In this document: piece after piece, positions 1 through 9,600 of the stretch
Numbering within the stretch: the first letter of the stretch is position 1
Layout of the letters: every line of letters starts with the position of its first letter
Assembly (NCBI GenBank): GCA_002698985.1
Contig: PAAY01000064.1
Location: 1-64,000 of the forward strand
DNA length: 64,000 bases
Source: Saprospirales bacterium
GTDB taxonomy: Bacteria > Bacteroidota > Bacteroidia > Chitinophagales > Saprospiraceae
Reading direction: 5' to 3'
Program-made: the position numbers and the translations under genes
Notes under the pieces: generated by a model
What the model was told of the DNA's origin: nothing
The model's input: the letters and a program-made list of their open reading frames with translations, nothing else
Databases searched by the model: none

Positions 1-313
1 CAACGGCGGGAATTTTGCCAGTCCCCCTACCCACATCAAACTTCTATTCAGAACATCACATCAGGAATGATCAATCACCATATAGCTGGAAATGTTGATG
101 CTGATGTTTTGTAAAGATGTTTGATGCAGTGGGGTGTTTGTCCGTCAACCCCTCGCTGCCTGCCTAGTCGGCAGACAGGAAGCAAGGGGTTTCAAGATGT
201 TTGATGGAGTGGAAGGTTATTAGCCCACAAGAATTTGACCTGCAACTTCAGTATCAAATTGCTCATGGAATACCCTCAAAGGCGGAATGACGGAATTGTG
301 GATAATCGATAGC
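1..313. other. Intergenic region with short direct repeat and hairpin
   Basis: No convincing gene is visible. A 19-base sequence (AAGATGTTTGATGcAGTGG) occurs at 114-132 and again at 194-212 with one difference. Between the copies, at 149-189, lies an imperfect inverted repeat with arms of about 17 bases (CCCCTCGCTG...AAGCAAGGGG). It lies downstream of the minus-strand OmpA-family gene and may help end its transcript, but there is no clear T-run. Confidence 0.5.
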
Positions 314-353
314 CCTCTAAACCTCTCTCAACTCCTCTAAACCTCTCTCAACT
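314..353. repeat. 20-bp tandem repeat (two copies), CCTCTAAAC family
   Basis: Two perfect copies of a 20-base unit (CCTCTAAACCTCTCTCAACT) lie at 314-333 and 334-353, just past the stop of the OmpA-family gene. The unit is the reverse complement of the GGTTGAGAGG/GGTTTAGAGG decamers found upstream of the same gene, so the gene is flanked by inverted copies of one repeat family. Confidence 0.85.
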
Positions 354-359
354 CAATCC

Positions 360-2411
360 TCACCCCTTCCCATTATCAAATGGATTGCCGGGCTTGTATT
401 CCACTTTTACCGGCTCGTCGATGTGGATGATCCGCACTTCGGTGCGGCGGTTGTACTGGTGCTCTTCGTCGGTGCAAGGCACGCCGTCCACGCAGTGGTT
501 ACGGATTTCGGCTTCGCCCATGCCGAAGGCTTTGATGCGGGAGGGATCGATGCCTTTTTGCACCAGGTAGCGCTTGGCGGATTCGGCGCGTTTGAGGGAA
601 AGGTCGAGGTTGTAGGCTTCACCGCCCCGGCTGTCGGTGTGAGCCACCAGTTCTATTTCCATGCTGGGGTAGAGCTTCATCAGTTCGGCCAGGGCATCCA
701 GTTCGGAGGCGGCGCCTTTGCGGATGAAGTACTGGTCAAAGTCGTAATAGATGTTTTCCATCACGATGACGCTGCCCTCTTTGATGGGCTCCCGGGCGAT
801 TTCAATTTTGACGGGTTGCAGCATCACCTCCACGTTCAGCACCTCGGCGTTGTTGGTGCCGGTGGTTGACACTTTGGAGATGCCCTTGGTGTAGCCTTCC
901 TTTTCAGCAAAAACGGCGTACTCATGGCCGAAAGGCAGGCAGATGTCGAAGGTGCCGTTGGCTTTGGTTCTGATGAGTTCCTCGGCACCGGTGGTTTCGT
1001 TGACGATGCGCACGAGGGCATTGGGCACCCGGGTGTCGCTGCCTTCCACCTTCACCGTTCCGGCAACGGAGGTGCAGGCTTTGGGCTTCATGGGCACCCG
1101 GATGGTCTGCGAGGTGCTCTCCCCTTCGGTGGAGAAGCGGAGCTCGGCGTTTTCGTAGCCATCCCGGCTGAGCAGCAACAGGTAGTTCTTGTTGGGTTTC
1201 AGTTCCGTAATGGCCTCACCGTTGATGCCAGTGCGGATGGTTGGCTCGCCGAGATTGCCGGCATCTTTTCTGACCAGTTTCAGCAGCAGGTCGCCGTTTT
1301 CCGAAGGCAGCAACTCCACGTCGTAAAAGTCATTGCTTTCGATGGAGCCGTCGGCCGCCTGCTGGAAAATGCGCACGTCCACCCCGGGTATTCTTTCGTT
1401 GGTTCTTTCGTCGTAGGCAATGACCATGGTGCTCAGGGCTTCGGGCTCTGCCTCGATGATGCTCTCATCCGACTCAAAAAGGTATATGTCGTCTTTGCCT
1501 TTGCCGCCGGGGCGGTCGGAAGCCAGAAAGCCGCGGGTGCCTTCTTCGTTGATGATGAGTCCGAGGTCGTCAAAAGAGGAGTTGAAAGGTTCGCCCAGGT
1601 TTTTGACCAGTCCCACCACATCGCCGGAGATGTCCACCATGTAGAGGTCCAGCCCGCCCAGGCCGCCGTGGCCGTTGGAGGCAAAAAAGAGGGTGCCGCT
1701 CTCGTGCATGTACGGGAACACCTCGTTGGAAGGGGTATTCACCTCCGGCCCCAGGTTGATGGACTGGCTCCAGCCATCGCTGCGGCGCTCAACGTAATAG
1801 AGGTCCATGCCACCGTAACCGCCCGGCATATTGGACGAGAAATACAGGCGGCTGCCGTCGGCCGTGAGGGCCGGGTGCACACAGGTGTAGTTGTCGCTGT
1901 TGAAAGGCAGCTCTTTCACCTGCTCCCAATCGTATTTTCCTCTTCTTGCTTCGTAAATTTTGAGCACCACATCGCCGCGCTCATTGGCTTTGGTGATGCC
2001 TTTTTGAATGTTGTTTCTGGTAAAGTAGATCAAGTTGGCATCCTTGCTGAAGGACACCGGCCCCTCGTGGGCTTGCGAATTGATGGAAAGGGAAAATGGC
2101 CGCGGACTCTGGGGGAAACCCCTGGCGTCAAACTCGGCGTAAAACAATTCGAAGAAGGTCTCCCCGATCTTCTGATCCACCGGGCCGCTCTTGTACCTCG
2201 ACGACACGAACACGATACCGTTCTGGTAATACACCGGCGAGAAATCCAGGTTGGGGGAGTTGATGCCGCTGCAATCGTACAGCCGAACCTGCCGGTTCAG
2301 TTCTCCTTTTTCGTAAAGCTTGTTGGAGCTTTTCGACTTGGAACTCTGCTGCTGGGCCGGCATTGCGCCAGCGAGCAACAGGAATATGAACATGGTAAAA
2401 AGGTTCTTCAT
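360..2411 (-). CDS. OmpA family protein with PD40 propeller repeats
   Basis: Exported envelope protein of 683 residues, expected to bind peptidoglycan from the periplasmic side of the outer membrane. An N-terminal signal peptide (hydrophobic core FMFLLLAG-like, ending near PAQQQ) is followed by PD40/WD40-like blades at about 60-320 (repeated YFSSNMPGGYGG and LASDRPGGKGKDD type motifs). Next come carboxypeptidase regulatory-like segments at about 330-520. A C-terminal OmpA domain lies at about 550-665, with YYDFDQ, the peptidoglycan-binding HTDSRG and a closing NRRTEVRI. The architecture resembles T9SS accessory proteins such as PorE, although no TPR segment is seen. It is the third gene after the adhesin and PorP/SprF genes on the same strand, a recurrent set in Bacteroidota. 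I infer a role in anchoring or exporting the adhesin. Family assignment is firm, exact role is not. Confidence 0.9.
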   Translation of the reverse strand: MKNLFTMFIFLLLAGAMPAQQQSSKSKSSNKLYEKGELNRQVRLYDCSGINSPNLDFSPVYYQNGIVFVSSRYKSGPVDQKIGETFFELFYAEFDARGFPQSPRPFSLSINSQAHEGPVSFSKDANLIYFTRNNIQKGITKANERGDVVLKIYEARRGKYDWEQVKELPFNSDNYTCVHPALTADGSRLYFSSNMPGGYGGMDLYYVERRSDGWSQSINLGPEVNTPSNEVFPYMHESGTLFFASNGHGGLGGLDLYMVDISGDVVGLVKNLGEPFNSSFDDLGLIINEEGTRGFLASDRPGGKGKDDIYLFESDESIIEAEPEALSTMVIAYDERTNERIPGVDVRIFQQAADGSIESNDFYDVELLPSENGDLLLKLVRKDAGNLGEPTIRTGINGEAITELKPNKNYLLLLSRDGYENAELRFSTEGESTSQTIRVPMKPKACTSVAGTVKVEGSDTRVPNALVRIVNETTGAEELIRTKANGTFDICLPFGHEYAVFAEKEGYTKGISKVSTTGTNNAEVLNVEVMLQPVKIEIAREPIKEGSVIVMENIYYDFDQYFIRKGAASELDALAELMKLYPSMEIELVAHTDSRGGEAYNLDLSLKRAESAKRYLVQKGIDPSRIKAFGMGEAEIRNHCVDGVPCTDEEHQYNRRTEVRIIHIDEPVKVEYKPGNPFDNGKG

Positions 2412-2463
2412 CGTGGGTCCTTGTTGAGCTTGTGACGATCGAGGGCACTGTAAAAGTCATTTT

Positions 2464-2556
2464 GGTTGAGAGGGGTTGAGAGGGGTTGAGAGGGGTTTAG
2501 AGGGGTTTAGAGAAGTCTCTCGCAACCTTTCTCAACCCCTCTAAACCTCTCTAAAC
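2464..2556. repeat. Decamer tandem repeat with inverted arm (GGTTGAGAGG family)
   Basis: Five consecutive 10-base units, three GGTTGAGAGG followed by GGTTTAGAGG and GGTTTAGAGA, run from 2464 to 2513. A run in the opposite sense (CTCAACCCCTCTAAACC) follows at 2529-2556, so the transcript could fold on itself. It lies in the 252-base gap between the PorP/SprF gene and the OmpA-family gene, that is, in the leader of the latter. Confidence 0.8.
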
Positions 2557-2663
2557 AACTTCTGGCACTTTCCACAGTGAACTCGCAAGTAAAATTACGA
2601 ACCGCAAGGGTTTGCAATTTATTGCCAAAGGGGCAAACTACAACCGCCTGCTTTTGACCTTCG

Positions 2664-3617
2664 TCAGAAAAAGCGGGGGTTGACAAAATCCTTCCGCTTG
2701 TTGGCCTTGCCGATGCAGTAGTGCAAAGAGGCTTCGATGCTGCCGGTTGTGTAATCCCTCAGGTCCGAGAGCGTAAAGTCATAGGACAGGCTGAAAAGGA
2801 TGTTGTTGGTCAGTTGCGCAGCGAGGAGGATGTCAATACTCTCGCCGAGGCCGCTTTTCTTGTTTCCGCCCAGGCGGTAGGTAAGGCCAACGATGTAGCG
2901 ATCCTGCAGGATCAGGTTGGCGTTGGCGTCGAAATCCACCGGAGCGCCGGTGACGTATTTCATCAGCACCTGTGGCTGCAACTTCACCTGGTTGTTGAGC
3001 GGTATTTCGAGGCCACCCATCAGGTAGATGTGCTGTATCTCCCGGGAGATCTGCACGTCGTTGTCAGCGTAGTCGATGTTGTTCTTCAGCAAGCGGGGCA
3101 CGCTGAGGCCGATGTAAAATTTTTCGGAGTTGAAGTAGAGACCCGTACCGAAGTTGAACAGGAACTTGTCCTGTGTTCCATCGGGAATGCTGGGGTCTTC
3201 GGCTTTGGGTTGTGTGGCGCTGGTCAGCTGGAAGTCGTTCTCCCAGGAGCGCACGGAGCCCATCACGCCGATGCCCAGCATGCCGTTGCCGAGGCGGGTG
3301 CGGTAGGCATAGGCCAGGTCCAGGTTGTGGATGCTGGTGATACCGATGGTGTGGCGGTACAGGTTGGCGCCGATGCCCACCCGCTGGTTGAACAGCGGCA
3401 TGTTAAAGGTGATCGCCATGGTTTTGGGTGCACCGTCCAGGCCCAGCCACTGGTTGCGGTAGATACAGCTGATGCAGGTGTTTTCCTGACTGCCGGCGTA
3501 TGCCGGGTTGTAGCCCAGTTTGTAATAAAAGAACTGGGTGTTCTGGGGCTGCTGCTGCGCAAACGCCGTTGCGACAGCGAAGAGAACAAAGAGGAAGTTG
3601 ATGATGATCTTTTTCAT
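2664..3617 (-). CDS. PorP/SprF family T9SS outer-membrane protein
   Basis: Outer-membrane protein of 317 residues from the PorP/SprF family, which works with the type IX secretion system. In Flavobacterium johnsoniae, SprF is specifically needed to deliver the adhesin SprB. The sequence shows a signal peptide (residues 1-20, ending AFA-QQQ), the family's characteristic start of the mature protein (FFYYKLGYNPAYAGS), the CIYRNQW segment, and alternating beta-strands to the end. It lies 59 bases downstream of the giant adhesin and upstream of the OmpA-family gene, in one direction. This matches the sprB-sprF type order and suggests it is dedicated to that adhesin. A strong hairpin sits in the gap after the adhesin gene. 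The family call is firm; the pairing with the adhesin is inferred from position. Confidence 0.92.
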   Translation of the reverse strand: MKKIIINFLFVLFAVATAFAQQQPQNTQFFYYKLGYNPAYAGSQENTCISCIYRNQWLGLDGAPKTMAITFNMPLFNQRVGIGANLYRHTIGITSIHNLDLAYAYRTRLGNGMLGIGVMGSVRSWENDFQLTSATQPKAEDPSIPDGTQDKFLFNFGTGLYFNSEKFYIGLSVPRLLKNNIDYADNDVQISREIQHIYLMGGLEIPLNNQVKLQPQVLMKYVTGAPVDFDANANLILQDRYIVGLTYRLGGNKKSGLGESIDILLAAQLTNNILFSLSYDFTLSDLRDYTTGSIEASLHYCIGKANKRKDFVNPRFF

Positions 3618-3635
3618 ATCCTAAACCGGTAATGG

Positions 3636-3670
3636 CCTTCGGTAAAACCAGGCGCTGGTTTTACCGAAGG
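3636..3670. repeat. Perfect 15-bp-stem hairpin between adhesin and PorP/SprF genes
   Basis: Perfect inverted repeat: 15-base arms (CCTTCGGTAAAACCA and its complement) around a 5-base loop (GGCGC). It sits between the adhesin stop at 3677 and the PorP/SprF start at 3617 on the minus strand. No T-run follows, so it is not a standard intrinsic terminator. An RNA-stability or processing element that sets the ratio of the two products is possible. Confidence 0.8.
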
Positions 3671-3676
3671 AATTGA

Positions 3677-6600
3677 TTAGCGTTGAATGATGAGGTAACC
3701 CGAAGTCGGCTTCTGTCCGTTGCCCAGGTCGAGAATGTAGAAATAGGTGCCTGCCGGCAAGTCTTCACCGTCGAAGGTGCCCTCCCAGTCGTTGCGGTAA
3801 GGCGAGGCGTGGAAGACCTCGTCGCCCCACTGGTTGAAGATGCTGAGGGTGTTGCCTACGAAATCGTTGATGTTGGCCAGGCAGGGTATGATGAAAGCGT
3901 CGTTGATGCCGTCGTGGTTGGGCGTGATGATGGACGGAATGTCGCATTGCGCATCGTTGCCCACGTTGAAGACGATGGTGCCGGTAGCGCAATCGCAGTT
4001 CTCCACGCAGATCTCGTAGATGAGCTGGTCTTCGCCAATGAAGTTGATATCGGCTTCGTAAGAAACATTGCCGAAGATGTCAGCCTCGGCCACCCCATGC
4101 TCCGGTTGCTGCAAGATGGTGAAGGTGTAATCTCCCGGAATCACGTCGTTGGCCACGGCGTTCAGGCTGGCCTTGCCGCCGAATTTGACATTGGCAGCGT
4201 CGTCGTTCACCTCCGGTGAGAAGAAGTATTCCACCAGCACCGAGTCAACGGAGTAAGAACCGCAGGCACCGCCGTTGATGGTCCAGACCAGCACGTTGAT
4301 GCCTTCCTGCAGGTTGCAGACGGTGGAGTTAGGGTTGGTTGGCGTCACAAACTCGATGTTGGGATCGGGGCTGGTCCAGAGACCTACGCCGCTGAGCGCC
4401 GGCACCGCACTGAGCACCGTGCAGCCATCGCCGCAGTCGGTGTAGTCAGCTCCGGCAAATGCCGATTCGTTGGAAACGGAAACCACCACCACATCCGAGG
4501 ACACTCCACAACCACTGTTGATGGTCCAGGTGAAGATGTACTCATTGCCGGGCGTCAGACCGGTGACGGTGGTGTTCGGATCGGTCGGATCCATGATGAC
4601 CACGCCCAACTGGGCCTGCGTTTGCGGCTGCGACCACATGCCCTCATTGGAGGTTGGCATGGTGGCATGAAGCTGCACAGAGGTGGTAAAACAGGCGTTG
4701 ATCTGCTCACCGGCGTCGGCCAGTTCCTGCTTGTTCACATATACCGAAGTGGTATCGGATGAATAGTCCTCACAGGCACCATTCGAGAGGGTCCATTGGA
4801 AGACATAAGTCTGGTCGGGTATCAGACCGGAAACGGTGGTATTGGCCTGGTTCGGGTTGGCAATGACCACGCCGGTGGGGTTGCCACTGTAAAGTGTCCA
4901 CATACCGGTGCCCACGGAAGGTGCCGTGGCAGCCAGCTGCAGAATGTCATTTTCACAAGCCACGATGGGCGGCCCGGCTTCGGCCTCGTTGTTCGGAATG
5001 GTATTCAGGGCCACAACCGTTGGGGCCGAAGGCGCCGACTCACAGCCATCCACACTGGCAACCACATAGAACGAGGCATTGCCTTCGCCGTACTGTTCCG
5101 GATCGGGCAGGGCAAAATTCAGCGCCGGAGTGGCATTGCCGAGGGGCTGGCCATTGCTGTTGTACCAGGTGTAGCTGGCACCCGGCGTGGCCGAGTTGGA
5201 GCTCACCAGCAGCATCACGTCATCGGTGCTGGAGCAGTAAGGCCCGGCATTCATGGCCACGGGCGTACCCGGCTTTTCTTTGATCTCGACGTTCAGCGTC
5301 AGCACTTCCGACCAGCAGCCGTCCACCCGTTTTCTGACGGTATAAGTGCCGGAATGGGTAGCCGGGTCGGCGTTGTTGATGACCGGATTGCAAACGGAGG
5401 CACTGAAGCCACCGGGACCGGTCCATTCATAGCTGGCACCGCTGCTGCAGTTCACACTGAGCTGGATTGCATCGCCTTCGCAAACGGGGCTGTTGCTCAA
5501 GGGCTGCACTACGGGAATCTGATTGACAGTAACAACAGTGGAAGCAGAAGCTACTGACAGGCAGCCATCCACACGGTACTGCACGGTATAGGTTCCCGAA
5601 TCCGTCATGGTCAGGTTGCTCAGCGTCAGCGAGGGGCTGGTAGTTACCACCATGCCGGCAGGGGTATTCCAGACATAATCGGCAGTGGCACCACCCGGGT
5701 AAGCGGGTATGCTCAGGGTCAGGCTCTCACCTTCGCAGAAAGGATTGCTGCCGCTGAGCGCAGGTGCCGAGGCCGGCGTCGCCACCACTTCAGGGATGAC
5801 CACATTGACGGTGTAGGGCAATGACGAACATCCATCCTGGTTGGTAACCACAAGGGTGTAGGTGCCGCTATCGTCGGCGGTGGCACCCGGAATCACGGCA
5901 TTGGCATCCGAGGAGGCATAGCCATTGGGGCCCGTCCAGAGGTAGTTGTAGGTTCCCGGATCTATGGGGAAGAGCGTGGCCACCAGGTTCACATCCACCG
6001 GCCCGAGGGCACAGTCGGGTGCGTCACTGCTGGCGCCTGTAATATCCGGCCGGTCAAAGACATCCAGGAAGACAAATTCCTGAACCGAACAACCGAACTG
6101 AGAGGTCACCACTACGGAGTAGGTGCCCTCGTCGTTGAGGTTTACATTTTCGATGATTGGGTTTGCTTCGGCAACGACCTGCCCGTCGGGGTAGCTCCAT
6201 TTGTAGCTCACGTTTTGAGTGGCAGAGTTGGCCGAGAGCTGCACGTCCTGCCCTTCACAGGCAGCCGAAGGATTGGCGGAAACATTCACGGATTCCGGTA
6301 GCGGCGCCACATAGACAGTGGTTGGCTCCGAAGGCTGTGATTCGCAGGGGTTGCCATGGGCGATCACCGTCCACTGACCGGCGTCTTTGTTGATGTCCAC
6401 CGCCGGTATGGTCAGCACGTTGGTCGGGGTGGTTATCGTCGTAAACATGGGCGTGGTCCACTCGTACGAAACTACACCCGGTATGGCCGTGGCCGTCAGG
6501 GTCACCGTCTCGCCGGCACAGGCCGGATTGGCAGCGGTGGTGCTGTTGGTGATGGTCGGTTTGGGCGGAATGGGCACCACCGTTACGGTTACATAAGCCG

Positions 6601-9600
6601 GTTCGGAAACGCAGCCATTGTTGGTCACCACCAGTTCGTAAACACCGTCGTTGCAATCACTCACATTGGTGATGGCCGCCGGGCTGCAACTTGAGGAAGT
6701 GAAACCGCAGGGACCCGTCCACTGGCAAATGGTGCCGGGTGCGTTGTTGATGGAGTTCAACAAGAGGGTTTCACCTTCACAAAGCAAAAAGTTGTCAGTT
6801 TCAGGAACCGCAATGGGCTGCTGTTTCACTTCAATGGTTACCGTGTTTGAAACTTCAGAGTCACAGCCTTTCCGCTCCACAACCATGTAGAACATATAAG
6901 TGCCGGAAGCAGGTGGCGTCATGCTGAATGATGGGATGCTGGTGGTAGCCACCAACATGCCGTTGGGCGCTGCGCCCGAGAACCATTTGTACGACACATC
7001 CGAACCGCAAACGACGGAAGATGAAAGTTCGAAGCTCTCCCCTTCGCAAATGGAAGTGGCGGCAGCCTGGATGTTGGGTGTTGCCAGCGGCAGCAGGTCG
7101 CAGGTCACCTGAACGGTGTTGACTGCCGAACAACCGGTAACGCCGGTGATCTCAACGGTGTAGAATCCCACATCGCTCATGCTGGCATTCAGGATGGTCG
7201 GGTTTTCAACAAAAGAGAATGGCAAGCCCTGCGGGTTGTACCAGGTGTACTGGAAGGCGTTGTTGCCGCCCGGTGCTGCCGGCGGGTTGGCGAAGAACTG
7301 CAAGTCGGCACTTCCGCAATTGCTGGTCACGGTCGGTTGCGGCTTTTTGGTGCTCACCCCAACGAAAGTGTTGCAGGTGGACACATTGCCCGAAAGGTCC
7401 TCCACCGTGAGGGTCACGTTGACCACACTCGGCGAGTTGCAGGTGATGGTATTCGGCGAAACGGTCATGGATGCAATTCCGCAATTGTCGGAACTGCCCA
7501 GGTCGATTTCTGCCGGGAAGATGGTATCGATGACAAAACCACTTGGGTTGATCTCCACGAAGGTGGGGCCACAAAGGGCCTGCGGAGCTTCGTGGTCCTC
7601 CACGGTAATGTCAAAAGTACATTCGTTCTCATTTCCGTTCAGGTCGGTCAGCATATAATGAACGGTGCTCGTTCCCTGAAGGAAGGTAATGGTCTCCGGC
7701 TCCAGCGGTGGAATCAGGGTGGTGGGATCAAGGGAAGTGGCCCCCGTCACGTAAAAGTCCGGCGACACACTCTCATAGCTTATCGTCGCAAACATGTAGC
7801 TGCCATCGGTGTCACCATCGCTGGTCACCTGCAGCGGGTCGCAGGGGTTGATGCCCCAGCCGGGTCCGGCGGGAGGAATCGGATAGCTCTGGAAAGACTT
7901 GGCCGTGATCTGGAAGCTGCCGTTGGCGGCCCAGGTATTGAAAGTGGAAGCCGGCACCTGGAAAATGGCCAGACTGGGTGTGTTGCAATCGCCCGGCACC
8001 ACGTGGGGCTGCCCTTTGGCAGTGGTTCCCAAAAAGTTGCCGTCGGGGTCGTAGATCTCGAAATAGGCGCCCGAAGAATCCACATCACCCTGAATGGTGA
8101 TGATCAGGCTGACCACACCCGGGGTGGCGTTGGCCGGCAGGCCGACGAAAGTAAAGACCTTGTCATCGGCCACATAATCGTTCAGGTTGGGGTTGTAGGT
8201 ATAGGTGATCAGTCGCTCTGAAGGCTGATCGGGCTGGGTCTGCTCGGTGGGGGTGGTGACGCCGCAGTTGTCGCTCACGTTGAGGAACAAAGGCACTTCC
8301 ACGTCCATTTCGCAGACGCCGTTTGGCAGTACCAGGTTTTGCGAAGGCGGACAGACGATCTGCGGCACCTCATTGTCTTCAACGGTAATCTGGTAACTGC
8401 ACGATGCCTCGTTGCCGACGCAGTCGGTGAAGTAATAGGTCACGGTATTGGTGCCCAGGGCCAAGGTTTCAGCCACAGGGGCCACCGGAGCAACCGGCAC
8501 CCTGGCACCGCCATTCACACTGTATTCAAATTGCAGGTATTGCGGGAAATTGGCTTTGTAGATCAGCTCGGCACTGATGGAGCCGCCCGGGCAAATCGGG
8601 TTCACGGAAAAACGACCCGGCTGTCCGGCGGGGATGTTGGGCTTCACGGTGATGGTGACCACCCCGTCGAAAGCCCACTGATCGTAAAGCGAAGCTGCCA
8701 CCTGTATGCTCGAGGTGGTGTCGCCGCACTGAACAGCCGTGTGTGCGATGGAGCCAATGAACAGGTCGTTCTCGCCATAAACATTCAGGTATTCGGTGGG
8801 TGCCTCTGCATCCACATCGGTCAGGGTAAAGGTGAATGTCACCGGCCCTTGCGTCGCAAAGGGAGGCCCGGGAACGGCAAAGTTGAAGACCACATCGTTC
8901 ACAGGGGTTTCAACGGGATCGGCCCCGGCCGGAATGCTGAACACTTCCGAAAGCGTCAGGGTATCCGAAACCATCACATTTCCGCAATCTTCGGAAATGG
9001 AGGGCAGTTGCAGCAAGGTGGTATAATCGCAAACTCCGGGATCGGCGCTGACGGTAATGTCTTCCGGACAGTTGGTCAGCACCGGTGCCATGTCGTCGAT
9101 GACGGTGAATGTGGCGGTGGTCGTGTCGGAATTGCCGCAGTCGTCCCTCACCACGAAGTCCACCGTGCTGGTGCGATACACCTGTGAGGAATCAGCCACG
9201 CAAACAGGGGCTTGCAGGTAGGCGGTGTCAGCCGTTCCGGAAATGAAAGCCGTCCAGGTCAGCAGAGATGGGTGCGTACAGTTGTCATCGGCAGTGGCCC
9301 CGGCATGGATGGCAATCCAGGCATCGAACAAGCTGTCCAGGTCAACGCCGGGCTCGCAGGTGTAGACCACGTCGGAAGCCTGGTTGTCGATTGTGGGCTG
9401 CTGTATGTCGGTCACTGTGATGACCTGCACAGAGTCGATGCTGTTGCCGCAGGCGTCGTAAACCGTCCAGGTTCTGTAAATGGTAAAAGAGTTGGTACAA
9501 AGCCCCGCCACGATGACGTCCATGGTGGAATCCTGTGGCATGGGGTCGCAGTTGTCGTTGAAATTGGTGGCGCGGCCGGTCACGTTCAGGTTGTCGGCGT

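Noticed and set aside
924-2435. Plus-strand reading frame of 503 residues opposite the OmpA-family gene
   Set aside because: It is antisense to a gene with clear domains, has no recognisable domain itself and reflects the codon bias of the real gene.
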